A stretch of DNA of 27,950 nt, taken from DATBAK01 sp036787815. GTDB lineage: Bacteria > Actinomycetota > Acidimicrobiia > IMCC26256 > PALSA-610. Below, one piece after another: positions 5,760 to 13,773 of this stretch. The DNA lies in contig DAIQOP010000012.1 of the NCBI GenBank assembly GCA_036787815.1, positions 1 to 27,950 on the forward strand, in the 5' to 3' direction. Within the stretch, counting starts at the first letter, position 1. Each line of letters begins with the position of its first letter. The notes beneath the pieces were generated by a model. That model saw only the letters and a list, made by a program, of their open reading frames with translations, was not told where the DNA came from and did not search any database. A program made the translations under genes and the position numbers.

Positions 5760-7464
5760 GCGCGGGAGTCTCGGTGTCGCGACCGGAGCGGAGCAACGTG
5801 CCGGGCCGCGCGTCGGTGAACGCTCCGTGCTCCACGATGACCGTGCCGTTCACGATCACCTCGTCGATGCCCTCGGCCTCGCCGTAGACGCGCGACGCGC
5901 CGGTCGGGAGGTCGGTGCGCGTGAAGACCGGGCCGGGGCCGATGGTCGCGGGGTCGAACACGACGAGATCGGCGTGCGCGCCGACGGCGATGCGCCCACG
6001 ATCGCGCAGCCCGTAGAGCCGGGCCGGAACGTCGGTGAGGAGCTGCACCGCCTCTTCGAGCGGGAGGGCCTCGTGCTCACGCACGGCCCGGGCGAGCGTG
6101 GTCGTCGTGTAGTTGAACGTCGCGAGCAGATCGAGATGCGCGCCGGCGTCGGAAGCACCGATCACCGCGCGGCCGTCGCGCCAGACGGCGACCCGCGCGT
6201 CCCAGTCGGCGCGGCTGTTGCCGAACTCCGGCGTGGAGAACGCGGTGCGGAGCTCGTCGGCGACGGCGATGTCGCAGAGGGCGTCGAACGGGCGCTGGCC
6301 CCGCTCGGCCGCGACCTCCCCGACGCTCCGGCCCGCGTAGGCGGCGTTCTCGGGCGCGAAGGTCTCGAGGAAGATCAGCCGTTCCCAGTGCGCGATGGCG
6401 CGGATGAGACCCTGCGTGCCCTGCGCCTGCTCCTCGAGCTCGTGGCGGCGGACCGGATCGGCGAGCAGCGCGAGCTTCTCCACGACGGGCAACGACATCG
6501 GCTTCGCCCAACCCGCGAGCGCGTCGAGCACGAAGCCGCTGAGGAACGACATGCGGGGCCGGGGCGGTTCGGGGATCGTGAGCGCCACCACCTTGGCGCC
6601 CATCTCGCGGGCCACGTCGCCCGCGGTGAGCCGTTGCTCCACGAAGGTGCCGTTGGTCGCGCTCACCGTCAACAGGTTCCAGTTGAGCGGGCGGCGGGCC
6701 GCGGCCGACATGCGGGCCATCACGTCGAGGTGCCGATCGGTGAAGTCGCGCGCGGTGGGGATGAACTCCAGCGAGGTGCCTTCGTGCTCGCCGGTCACGC
6801 CGCACAGCGCGAACAACTCGTCGGCGGTCGCGTGCCGTGAGGGCACCGGCTCGCCGTCGGCATCGTTGTGCGTCTCGGCCCACGAAGAGGTGAAGCCGAG
6901 GCCGCCGGCCGAGAGCGATTCGTGCAGCAGGGCCTTCATCGCGGCGAGGTCGTCGTCGTTCGCGGCGTGACCGACACTGCGCTCGCCCATCGCGACCCGG
7001 CGCAGCGCGCAATGGCCGACCATGAAGCCGGCGTTCACCGAGAGCGTGTGGTCGAAGTGGTCGAAGTACTCGGCCGTCGTGGTCCAGTCCCACGGCACAC
7101 CGGCCTCGAGCGCTTCGAGCGGCATGCCCTCGACGCGAGCGAGCATCTTCATCAGGTACTCGGCCTCGCTCGGCACCAGGGGCGCGATCGTGAAGCCGCA
7201 GTTGCCGCCGATCACGGTCGTCACTCCGTGCAGCGGCGACGGGCTGAGCGTGGGATCCCAGAACACCTGCGCGTCGTAGTGCGTGTGCACGTCGACGAAG
7301 CCCGGCGCGACGACGCGCCCTTCGGCGTCGATCGTGCGCTTCGCGCTCTCGGAGATGTCGCCGATCTCGACGATTCTCCCGTCGCGAACTCCGACATCGG
7401 CCCGGCGTCGCGCGGCGCCCGTGCCGTCGACGACGTCGGCCCCCGCGATGACGAGATCGAGCAT
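5752..7464 (-). CDS. D-aminoacylase-like amidohydrolase (570 aa)
   Basis: Member of the N-acyl-D-amino-acid deacylase branch of the amidohydrolase superfamily, cytoplasmic metallo-hydrolases that cleave N-acyl bonds. The N-terminal small beta domain has D-V-V-D-G-T-G. The metal motif is H60-T-H62-Y-D-A-Q, followed by G-G-N-C89-G-F, the cysteine that often bridges metals in this branch. Later come V-G-H-C-A-L-R, a P-L-N-W-N-L segment and the conserved G-A-S-D-A-G-A-H-L-D acid near the end of the barrel. The C-terminus ends with the usual V-N-G-T-V-I and G-x-L-L-R-S-G-R-D. The ATG at 7464 aligns with the paralogue at 16316-18202; no signal peptide. It is divergent from the LLM oxidoreductase gene. 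The true substrate (D-amino acid, cyclic imide or other amide) cannot be read from sequence. Confidence 0.9.
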   Translation of the reverse strand: MLDLVIAGADVVDGTGAARRRADVGVRDGRIVEIGDISESAKRTIDAEGRVVAPGFVDVHTHYDAQVFWDPTLSPSPLHGVTTVIGGNCGFTIAPLVPSEAEYLMKMLARVEGMPLEALEAGVPWDWTTTAEYFDHFDHTLSVNAGFMVGHCALRRVAMGERSVGHAANDDDLAAMKALLHESLSAGGLGFTSSWAETHNDADGEPVPSRHATADELFALCGVTGEHEGTSLEFIPTARDFTDRHLDVMARMSAAARRPLNWNLLTVSATNGTFVEQRLTAGDVAREMGAKVVALTIPEPPRPRMSFLSGFVLDALAGWAKPMSLPVVEKLALLADPVRRHELEEQAQGTQGLIRAIAHWERLIFLETFAPENAAYAGRSVGEVAAERGQRPFDALCDIAVADELRTAFSTPEFGNSRADWDARVAVWRDGRAVIGASDAGAHLDLLATFNYTTTTLARAVREHEALPLEEAVQLLTDVPARLYGLRDRGRIAVGAHADLVVFDPATIGPGPVFTRTDLPTGASRVYGEAEGIDEVIVNGTVIVEHGAFTDARPGTLLRSGRDTETPALS

Positions 7465-7470
7465 TGCCGC

Positions 7471-7476
7471 AGGATA
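7471..7476 (-). promoter_or_regulatory. -10 element, probable leaderless start of the amidohydrolase
   Basis: Reads TATCCT on the minus strand with 6 nt between it and ATG 7464. No Shine-Dalgarno sequence is present in that interval. Confidence 0.45.
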
Positions 7477-7523
7477 CCGAGGCGGCCGGCGGGTTCGTAG
7501 CGACGGGCAACCTCTCGACGGCC

Positions 7524-7529
7524 TACATT
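7524..7529 (+). promoter_or_regulatory. -10 element, probable leaderless start of the LLM gene
   Basis: TACATT lies 7 nt before ATG 7537. The upstream 15 nt contain no purine-rich ribosome-binding site, so leaderless translation is the simplest reading. Confidence 0.45.
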
Positions 7530-7536
7530 CCGCACC

Positions 7537-8598
7537 ATGAAGCTCGGGCTCGGCCTCGACATCTGGGCCGGCGCGGGCTTGCAGATGCCAACCGAGCAGG
7601 TGCGCACGGCCGAGCGGCTCGGCTTCGACTCGGTGTGGACGGCCGAGGCGTACGGCGCCGACGCGATCACGCCCCTCGCGTTCCTCGCCGCGCAGACGAG
7701 CCGCATCCGCCTCGGGACGGCGATCGTGCAGATCTCGGCCCGCACCCCCACGGCCACCGCGATGGCGATGGCGACCGTCGACGCGCTCGCGGGCGGCGGG
7801 CGCGTGATCTGCGGTCTCGGGTTGTCGGGCCCGCAGGTCGTCGAGGGGTGGTACGGCCAACCGTGGGCGAGGCCGGTGGCGCGCATGCGCGATTACGTCG
7901 AGATCCTGCGCAAGGTCTGGCGCCGGGACGGCCCGATGGTGCACCGGGGTTCGGCGATCAGTGTTCCGTACGCGGGCGCCGACGCGACCGAGATGGCGAA
8001 GCCGTTGCGCTCGATCCTGCACACCGCCGACGTGCCGGTGTGGATCGCGGCCGGTGGCATGCGGATGGTCGAGCTCACCGCGGAGATCGCGGACGGCTGG
8101 ATCCCGATGGGCTTCCGGCCCGGCATGCTCGAATCGCACTACCGCGCGGCGCTCGACGGCGGGTTCGCGCGGCGCCGCGACGGTGTCGCACTCGGGGGCA
8201 CGGAGAGCGCGGGTTTCGAGATCGCGCCGTCGGTCAGTGTCGTCGTGACCGACGACGTGCGCGCGACGTTCGCGGCGATGAAGCCGCGCACGTCGATGTA
8301 CGTCGGCGGGATGGGGCACCCCGAGATGAACTTCCACAACCAGTCGATGGCGCGCGTGGGCTACCCCGAGGCGGCCGCGAAGATCCAGGAGCTGTTCCTC
8401 GCCGGCCGCCGCGAGGAGGCGGCAGCGGTCGTGCCCGACGAGTTCCTCGACGACGGCGGGCTCTTCGGCTCCGAAGCGCGGATCCGCGAGCGCTACGCGG
8501 CATGGGAATCGTCGGGCGCGACCACCTTGATCGTCCGCTCGAACCAACCGCGGGCACTCGAGCTGCTCGCCGACCTCGCCGGCACGCGGGAGACATGA
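7537..8598 (+). CDS. LLM-class (F420-dependent type) oxidoreductase (353 aa)
   Basis: Luciferase-like monooxygenase fold, a single TIM barrel. The N-terminus has strand 1 (M-K-L-G-L-G-L), E-R-L-G-F-D-S-V-W and the S-R-I-R-L-G-T motif. It continues with T-x-A-M-A-M-A-T-V-D-A-L-A-G-G and R-V-I-C-G-L-G-L-S-G-P-Q-V-V-E-G-W-Y-G, typical of actinobacterial F420-dependent members, then P-V-W-I-A-A-G-G and I-A-D-G-W-I-P. Such enzymes transfer hydride between F420 (or FMN) and organic substrates, often in lipid or xenobiotic catabolism. Cofactor choice is inferred from subfamily resemblance. It is followed after 4 bp by a crotonase gene in the same orientation, so the two probably act in one acyl-compound pathway. 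Confidence 0.9.
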   Translation: MKLGLGLDIWAGAGLQMPTEQVRTAERLGFDSVWTAEAYGADAITPLAFLAAQTSRIRLGTAIVQISARTPTATAMAMATVDALAGGGRVICGLGLSGPQVVEGWYGQPWARPVARMRDYVEILRKVWRRDGPMVHRGSAISVPYAGADATEMAKPLRSILHTADVPVWIAAGGMRMVELTAEIADGWIPMGFRPGMLESHYRAALDGGFARRRDGVALGGTESAGFEIAPSVSVVVTDDVRATFAAMKPRTSMYVGGMGHPEMNFHNQSMARVGYPEAAAKIQELFLAGRREEAAAVVPDEFLDDGGLFGSEARIRERYAAWESSGATTLIVRSNQPRALELLADLAGTRET

Positions 8599-8602
8599 AT
8601 CC

Positions 8603-9400
8603 ATGACGTACGAATGCATCCTCGTCGACGCTCCGGCCGACGGCGTCGCCCGCGTCACGCTGAACCGACCCGAGAAACGCAACGCGATCAGCTCGCAACT
8701 GCGGGTCGAGCTCTTCGACGCGCTCCATACCCACGACGACGATCCCGACGTGCGGGTGACGATCGTGCGCGGCGCCGGTCCGTGCTTCTCGTCGGGGTAC
8801 GACCTCGGGTCCGCGCTCTGGGACGACAAGCCGTTCTGGTCGGCGAGCGGCGACGGCAAGTGGTCGCGCCACGTGAGCGAGGGCTGGTTCGGGTTGTGGG
8901 ATCTCGCCAAACCCGTGATCGCCCAGGTGCACGGGTACGCGCTCGCGGGTGGCACGGAGCTGATGGCCGCATGCGACCTCGCGTACGTCGCGGCCGACGC
9001 GCAGATCGGGTACCCGGTGACGCGCATCATCTCGCCGCCCGACATGCAGTTCCATCCGTGGTTGGTGGGGATGCGCAACGCGATGGAGCTGCTGCTCACC
9101 GGCGATTCCATCTCGGGCGAGGAAGCGGCGCGCATGGGGCTGTGCAACCGCGCGTTCCCGGCGGCCGAGCTCGAGGCGGCCGTGCTCACCGTGGCGACGA
9201 AGGTGGCCAACGTCGAGAGCGATCTCCAGCAGCTCAACAAGCGGTCGGTGCACCGCGCGATGGACATCATGGGCGTGCGGGCCGCGATCCGCGCCGGTTC
9301 CGAGCTGCAGGCGCTCGCGTCGCATCAGGCGTCGGTCGAAGCGCGGCTTGCACACGCGCTCGCGAGCATGAAGAGCGCCGTCGACAAGCCTGCCGAATAG
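8603..9400 (+). CDS. enoyl-CoA hydratase/isomerase (crotonase) family protein (265 aa)
   Basis: Crotonase fold with an N-terminal L-N-R-P-E-K-R-N-A-I motif. The oxyanion-hole segments are G-P-C-F-S-S-G-Y-D-L (about 59-68) and H-G-Y-A-L-A-G-G-T-E-L (110-120). E119 matches the first catalytic glutamate of classical enoyl-CoA hydratase. The position of the second catalytic glutamate is V139, in I-G-Y-P-V. A simple hydratase reaction is therefore unlikely; isomerase, hydrolase or other CoA-ester chemistry is possible. The start is 4 bp after the LLM stop, so the genes are co-transcribed. The C-terminal helix used for trimer contacts is present, and the length is normal for the family. Confidence 0.9.
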   Translation: MTYECILVDAPADGVARVTLNRPEKRNAISSQLRVELFDALHTHDDDPDVRVTIVRGAGPCFSSGYDLGSALWDDKPFWSASGDGKWSRHVSEGWFGLWDLAKPVIAQVHGYALAGGTELMAACDLAYVAADAQIGYPVTRIISPPDMQFHPWLVGMRNAMELLLTGDSISGEEAARMGLCNRAFPAAELEAAVLTVATKVANVESDLQQLNKRSVHRAMDIMGVRAAIRAGSELQALASHQASVEARLAHALASMKSAVDKPAE

Positions 9401-9418
9401 CGGCGCGGCGACGTCGGA

Positions 9419-9826
9419 CTACTGCAGGGCGATGAGCCCTGCGGTCGTCGGGGTGAAGCCGCAGGCGTCGAAGTAGAACGATCGCAGATGGTCGTCGAAG
9501 TCGACGTGGAGCCACTCGCAACCCGCGTCGCGCGCGCCGTCTCGGGCCCGGGTGACGAGTTGCGTCCCGACCTGCCGGCCTCGTGCCCGCACGGCGACCA
9601 TCGTGTCCTGGATCCAGGCGTGCACGAGGCCGTCCCACACCACGTTGACGAAGCCGACGAGCCCACTCTCGTCGCGCGCCACGACCCAGCCGAGGCTGTG
9701 CCGGTCGACCAGAGCAGTCCAGTTCCACTCGCTCTCGTCGAAGACGCGGGTCTCGAACGCCTCCGCGTGCAGGCGGTTCACCTCTGCGTTGTCGAACGCG
9801 CCCCGCCATTCGTAGTTGATCGTCAT
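9419..9826 (-). CDS. GNAT-family N-acetyltransferase (135 aa)
   Basis: Compact GNAT fold. It has an N-terminal Y-E-W-R-G strand region and the central strand G-L-V-G-F-V-N-V-V-W. The acetyl-CoA pyrophosphate loop is R-A-R-G-R-Q-V-G-T (consensus Q/R-x-x-G-x-G/A, with A/T variation). The C-terminal strand is F-Y-F-D-A-C-G-F-T, normal for small family members. The substrate is unknown. It is convergent with the crotonase gene (18 bp between stops) and divergent from the nitroreductase gene, with 54 bp between starts. Confidence 0.85.
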   Translation of the reverse strand: MTINYEWRGAFDNAEVNRLHAEAFETRVFDESEWNWTALVDRHSLGWVVARDESGLVGFVNVVWDGLVHAWIQDTMVAVRARGRQVGTQLVTRARDGARDAGCEWLHVDFDDHLRSFYFDACGFTPTTAGLIALQ

Positions 9827-9832
9827 CGCGTC

Positions 9833-9838
9833 ACGGTA
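9833..9838 (-). promoter_or_regulatory. -10 element, probable leaderless start of the GNAT gene
   Basis: Reads TACCGT on the minus strand, with 6 nt to ATG 9826 and no ribosome-binding site between. Confidence 0.4.
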
Positions 9839-9880
9839 CGTCGTTGCCCGTGGGCGCCCGGAGGTGCGAGGCTGCCGCGC

Positions 9881-10540
9881 ATGGACGTCTACGAAGCCTT
9901 GTACACCACTCGCGCCATGCGCCGGTGTCTTCCCGACAAGATCCCGATGGACGCGCAGCGACGCATCCTGGATGCCGCGGTGCGGGCTCCGACCGGGGGG
10001 AACACGCAGAACTGGCGCTTCATGCTCGTCGACGACGAAGCCGTGCTCGCACAGCTCGGGCCCATCTATCGCGAATGCCTCGGCCTGCTGTGGGAGACGA
10101 TCTACAAGGAGCGCATCGCGAATGCACTCGCCGATCCGGACACTGCCGACAATAAGCAGATGCTCCGCGTGCAGCGCTCGGCGCAACACCTCGCCGACCA
10201 CTTCGAGGAGTACCCGCTCCTGCTGTTCTCGTTCGTGCAGCTCGATCCGACGGGCGGATCGATCTTCCCCGCCACCTGGTCGGCGATGCTCGCGGCGCGC
10301 GCCGAAGGCATTGGTTCGTCGCTCACGTCGGTGTTCATGTTCCAGCTGGATGCGGTGCTCGAGATCCTGTGTGTGCCGCGCGACGAGGGCTGGCTGTTCT
10401 CGAGCTGCGTGACGATGGGCTACCCCACGGGGGTCTGGGGTGTCGCCCCCCGCCGGCCCGTGCACGAGGTGTCGTTCCGCAACCATTGGGGCACCGACGT
10501 CGGCTTCACCGTCGACGAACCCCTCTGGCCGCCCGCCTGA
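9881..10540 (+). CDS. nitroreductase-family flavoprotein (219 aa)
   Basis: FMN-dependent nitroreductase fold. The N-terminal flavin-binding segment T-R-A-M-R-R ... A-P-T-G-G-N-T-Q-N-W-R-F is diagnostic, with Arg residues for the FMN phosphate and Asn/Gln contacts. Downstream are the A-A-R-A-E-G-I-G-S-S-L-T helix and the C-terminal M-G-Y-P-T-G. Members reduce nitroaromatics, quinones or enones with NAD(P)H; some have other roles, such as dehalogenation. ATG 9881 was chosen because the family N-terminus starts there. Upstream ribosome-binding signals are weak (GCGAGG about 9 nt away). The gene stands alone, with a strong inverted repeat 27 bp after the stop. Confidence 0.9.
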   Translation: MDVYEALYTTRAMRRCLPDKIPMDAQRRILDAAVRAPTGGNTQNWRFMLVDDEAVLAQLGPIYRECLGLLWETIYKERIANALADPDTADNKQMLRVQRSAQHLADHFEEYPLLLFSFVQLDPTGGSIFPATWSAMLAARAEGIGSSLTSVFMFQLDAVLEILCVPRDEGWLFSSCVTMGYPTGVWGVAPRRPVHEVSFRNHWGTDVGFTVDEPLWPPA

Positions 10541-10567
10541 CCCGCTCCACCGGAGCCGTGTCGCCCT

Positions 10568-10614
10568 CCCTGGTATGCGTTTGTATCGCATACGTAGACA
10601 AACGCATCCCAGGG
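10568..10614. terminator. 17-bp inverted repeat between convergent genes
   Basis: CCCTGGTATGCGTTTGT (10568-10584) pairs with ACAAACGCATCCCAGGG (10598-10614) with one mismatch (10574/10608) around a 13-nt loop. It lies between the nitroreductase stop (10540) and the amidohydrolase stop (10651) of the opposite strand, so a bidirectional terminator is the simplest role. It lacks a T-tract, and the AT-rich arms are unusual for this genome, so a protein-binding operator or remnant is also possible. Confidence 0.6.
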
Positions 10615-10650
10615 ATCCCCGGGGAGGAGCGCCAAGGGCGGGGAAGAAGG

Positions 10651-11891
10651 TCAGCGGAGGCCGGCGGCGTGGGGGGAGCCGGGGGGCGGGAGCGGGTGGC
10701 GGAAGAGCGCGGCGGCGTTCTCGTGGCTGATCATGGCGCCCTCGTCGGCCGGGAGCGAGCCGTAGAACTGCTCGAACACGGCCTGGCTGTCGGGCCAGGT
10801 GCCGTCGCCGTGCGGGTAGTCGGTCTCGAACATGATGTGGTCGACGCCGACGGTGTGGCGCGTGGAGATGGTCGACGGGTCGTCGATCGTGCAGAACCAG
10901 AAGTTGCGGTGCAGCACCTCGGCCGGCCGCAGCTCCGTCGACGGGAAGAACCGCCCGTAGCCCGAGCGGTCGACGATGTTCTCGAGCCGGTCGTGCAGCA
11001 TCGCGACCCAACCGATGCCACCCTCCGACATCGCGATCTTCAGGTCGGGGTGCTTCACCGGATATCCCGACCACAGCCACTCCGCGCACGCGGCGAGCGA
11101 GAGCTGCCCGAAGAGCGTCGCGCCGAGTGGCACCATCGGCGCGCCCGGCGGCATGTCGGCCACGCCCGTCGAGCCGACATGCAGGCAGATCACCGTGCCG
11201 GTCTCCGCACACGCGGCGATGATCGGATCCCACCACGGCGAGAAGATCGGTTCCATGCCGATGCGGTGCGGCTGCTCGGGCAACGTGACTCCGGTGAACC
11301 CGCGCGCCGCGTTCCGACGGATCTCGGCCGCGCCGGCTTCCGCATCGGCGAGATACGTGATGCCCATCGGCACGATCCGGTCGGGATACGGCGAGTACCA
11401 CTCGTCGTAGAACCAGTCGTTCCACGCGCGCGTCACCGCGAGTCCGAGCTCCGGATCGGAGCAGCGCGAGAACACCGCACCGCAGAAGCCGGTGATCTGC
11501 GACGGGAAGTTGACCGATGCCCACACCCCGTTGATGTCCATGTCGCGCACGCGCGCGTCGATGTCGTAGCAGCCGGGCCGCATCTCGTCGAAGCGCGTCG
11601 GCTCGACGATCCAGTCCTCGCGCGGCCGCCCCACGACCGCGTTCAGGCCGACCTGGAAGAACACCCGCCCGTCGAACTGCCACACCTCGTGGCCGTCTTC
11701 GGTCTCGACGACGCGCGGCGCGCGGTCGGCGAGGGCCGCGGGCAAACGGCCGTCGAACATGCCCGGTGGTTCGACGAGGTGGTCGTCGACCGAGATGATC
11801 GTGTGCCGGATCGGGCGCGGCTCGGGATCGGGGAGCAGACCGTGCGTCTCGCTCTTGCGCCAGTGCAACCTGACGGTGTCGCCGACCACGA
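10651..11891 (-). CDS. amidohydrolase_2-family metal-dependent hydrolase, 5' end at gap
   Basis: TIM-barrel metallo-hydrolase of the ACMSD-like/amidohydrolase_2 group. Visible motifs are S-V-D-D-H (the D-x-H-type N-terminal metal site), 'W-D-P-I-I-A-A-C-A-E-T-G-T-V-I-C-L-H', the conserved M-S-E-G-G-I-G-W segment, and E-T-D-Y-P-H-G-D near the C-terminus, where the catalytic Asp sits. Related proteins begin only a few to about 15 residues before I-S-V-D-D-H. The start may therefore be the TTG around 11870, the GTG just inside the gap edge, or a codon lost in the Ns. The gene follows the P450 on the same strand, with the gap between them, so an operon is likely. The substrate is unknown; decarboxylation or hydrolysis of aromatic or polyketide-like acids is typical of the group. 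Confidence 0.85.
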
Positions 11892-11991
11892 NNNNNNNNN
11901 NNNNNNNNNNNNNNNNNNNNNNNNNNNNNNNNNNNNNNNNNNNNNNNNNNNNNNNNNNNNNNNNNNNNNNNNNNNNNNNNNNNNNNNNNNN
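11892..11991. other. 100-N scaffold gap
   Basis: Exactly 100 Ns, a conventional placeholder. The missing sequence must hold the last 40 or so P450 residues and perhaps the amidohydrolase start. Confidence 0.95.
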
Positions 11992-13046
11992 CCGATGCAG
12001 AAGTGGGCGCCGAACCCGAACGCGACGTGATGGTTCGGCTGGCGCCCGATGTCGAAGCGGTCGGCCGTCGGACCGAACTCGGCTTCGTCGCGGTTGGCCG
12101 AGGCGTAGAGCAGCAGCAGCGGGTCGCCCGCCTTGACCGCGGTGTCGCCGACGATCGCGTCGACCGTGGCGGTGCGCATGAACGCGATCACCGACGTGGT
12201 CCAGCGCAACCACTCCTCGACCGCGGAGGCGACGAGTGAACGGTCGTCGACGAGCCGCCGCCACTGGTCGGGGTTCTGCGCGAACGCCCACATCCCGCCG
12301 GAGATCATGTTGCGCGTCGTCTCGTTGCCGGCGACGAGCAGCTGGTTGAGGAACATCACGAGCTCGGCGTCGCTGAGGTGCTCGCCGTCGATCTCGACGT
12401 TCGCGAGCACCGAGACGAGATCGTCGCGTGGGTCGCCCCGGCGCGCGGCCGTCATCGAGAGGAGGTACTCGTGCATGTCGGCCATGAGCCGGCCGCGCTC
12501 GTCCGGTGTCATGTCGGTGGCGCCCGGGATCGACGCTTCCGACCATTCGAAGAAGCGCGGCCAATCGTCGCCCACTCCCAACAGCTCGCTGATGATCATG
12601 AGCGGGAAGGGCACCGACACGGCCGGGACGAAGTCGACGGGCGCGCCGGGTTCGAGCGCCGCGACCAGCGCCTCGGCGCGCGCCCGCACCGCCGGCTCGA
12701 GAGCACGGATGACCGACGGCGCGAACCCGGGTTGTACGAGCCTGCGGTAGCGCGTGTGCTCGGGCGGGTCGGTGTGCATCATGGTGGGCGGCGACGGGTA
12801 CTCGACACCGATCTCGAACGTGAGGATGCCCTTGCCGGAGCAGAACCGCTCGGAGTCCTTCGACACCGCGACGACGTCGGCGTGGCGGCTCACGGCCCAG
12901 TAGCCGGTGCGGGCGTTCCAGGCGACGGGCGCCTCCCGGCGAAGGCGGGCGTAGAGCGGGAACGGGTCACCCGAGTAGAGCGACTCGTCGTCGAGGGCTT
13001 CGACGAGGTCGCTCACCGACGCACCGGGATCGGGGTTGCTCGCCAT
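11992..13046 (-). CDS. cytochrome P450, C-terminus lost in gap
   Basis: Bacterial class-I type soluble P450; 350 residues are visible. The N-terminal region has D-P-F-P-L-Y-A-R-L-R and then M-H-T-D-P-P-E-H-T-R-Y-R-R-L-V (the C-helix region). The I-helix oxygen-activation motif is A-G-N-E-T-T, the K-helix E-x-x-R is E-W-L-R, and the heme loop is F-G-F-G-A-H-F-C350, with Cys350 as iron ligand right at the gap. About 40-45 residues should follow. The ATG at 13046 matches the family start and lies 8 nt from a TACCTT element. No ferredoxin or reductase gene is adjacent. It probably hydroxylates a lipid, steroid or terpenoid-like substrate, judged only from similarity to actinobacterial P450s. The amidohydrolase is downstream and an NTF2-like gene is divergent. 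Confidence 0.92.
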
Positions 13047-13054
13047 CGGCCGCG

Positions 13055-13060
13055 AAGGTA
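13055..13060 (-). promoter_or_regulatory. -10 element upstream of the P450 gene
   Basis: Reads TACCTT on the minus strand, 8 nt before ATG 13046. No Shine-Dalgarno is present, so translation is probably leaderless or nearly so. Confidence 0.35.
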
Positions 13061-13073
13061 CTCGCGCCGGATC

Positions 13074-13079
13074 TATCGT
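13074..13079 (+). promoter_or_regulatory. -10 element of the NTF2-like gene
   Basis: TATCGT lies 34 nt before ATG 13114, leaving room for a short leader with the GAAGGAGA ribosome-binding site. It is back-to-back with the P450 -10 element, so the two genes share one compact divergent promoter region. Confidence 0.35.
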
Positions 13080-13113
13080 GAGCGGCCGCCGCACCACCCT
13101 CCGAAGGAGACCG

Positions 13114-13608
13114 ATGACACCCGAAGACCTCGTCGAGATGGAGCTCATCAAGCGGCTCAAGTACGCGTACATGCGGTGCATCGACCAGAAGCTGTGGACC
13201 GAGCTGCGCACCCTCTTCGTCGACGACGCGGTGGTGTCCTACAGCAACGGTGCCTACCGGCACGAGGGCGCCGACAACATCGTCGAGTGGCTCCGGTCGT
13301 CGATGGGTGCCGACACCTTCCACTCGAGCCATCGGATCCATCATCCCGAGATCGAGCTCACGGGCCCGACGACCGCGACCGGCGTCTGGGCCCTCGAGGA
13401 CACGGTCATCGATACGGCGTGGAACATCACGATTCGCGGTGCCGCGTTCTACACCGACGAGTACGTGAAGGACGACGGTAAGTGGAAGTTCCAGTTCACC
13501 GGCTACAAGCGCTCGTTCGAGGAGCTGCAGCCGCGCGGCGACCTGGGCGGGTTGCGCCTCACCGCGAGCTGGTGGGCCACCGACGGGCGCAGCGAGCTTC
13601 CGGCCTAG
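13114..13608 (+). CDS. NTF2-like / SnoaL-type protein (164 aa)
   Basis: Alpha+beta cone fold typical of SnoaL-like proteins. An N-terminal helix pair (E-L-I-K-R-L-K-Y-A-Y-M-R-C-I-D) is followed by D-L/F-V-D-D-A-V-V-S-Y and the helix D-N-I-V-E-W-L. Beta strands carry H-x-x-H-H-P-E-I-E-L and W-A-L-E-D. The late Y-x-x-E-Y-V-K-D-D-G-K-W-K-F motif completes the pattern. Members include isomerases, dehydratases (scytalone dehydratase-like) and hydroxylation helpers acting on steroids or polyketides. A strong GAAGGAGA precedes the ATG. Divergence from the P450 suggests a shared substrate pathway, but this is inference. Confidence 0.88.
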   Translation: MTPEDLVEMELIKRLKYAYMRCIDQKLWTELRTLFVDDAVVSYSNGAYRHEGADNIVEWLRSSMGADTFHSSHRIHHPEIELTGPTTATGVWALEDTVIDTAWNITIRGAAFYTDEYVKDDGKWKFQFTGYKRSFEELQPRGDLGGLRLTASWWATDGRSELPA

Positions 13609-13670
13609 CGCGTCGCGGTCGCCCCGCACCCGGTCCGCCCTTGGGGCAAGGGTCCGATGATCGCGGAGTC

Positions 13671-13684
13671 GGGCCCAAAGGCCC
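13671..13684. promoter_or_regulatory. candidate DevR/DosR-like palindrome upstream of the MMPL gene
   Basis: GGGCCCAAAGGCCC is a short palindrome with 5-bp arms. It is similar in layout to the GGGAC-(4 bp)-GTCCC boxes bound by DosR/DevR-type response regulators. A weaker GGGG-C-AAGGG-TCC block lies about 30 bp upstream (13642-13654). The MMPL start is 90 bp downstream. Confidence 0.3.
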
Positions 13685-13773
13685 TGGGTGCCACGCGGTC
13701 CCGTCGTTAGCGTCCGTCCCACGGGAACGTCGGTAGCTCGGACCGCGCGCCCGGGGTGATCGGGGGAGGCCGC

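Noticed and set aside
12378..13481. Long plus-strand frames opposite the P450 gene, and similar long frames opposite most genes
   Set aside because: High-GC coding sequence commonly gives long antisense frames. These are Arg/His/Glu-rich without motifs, whereas the opposite strand encodes recognisable proteins.
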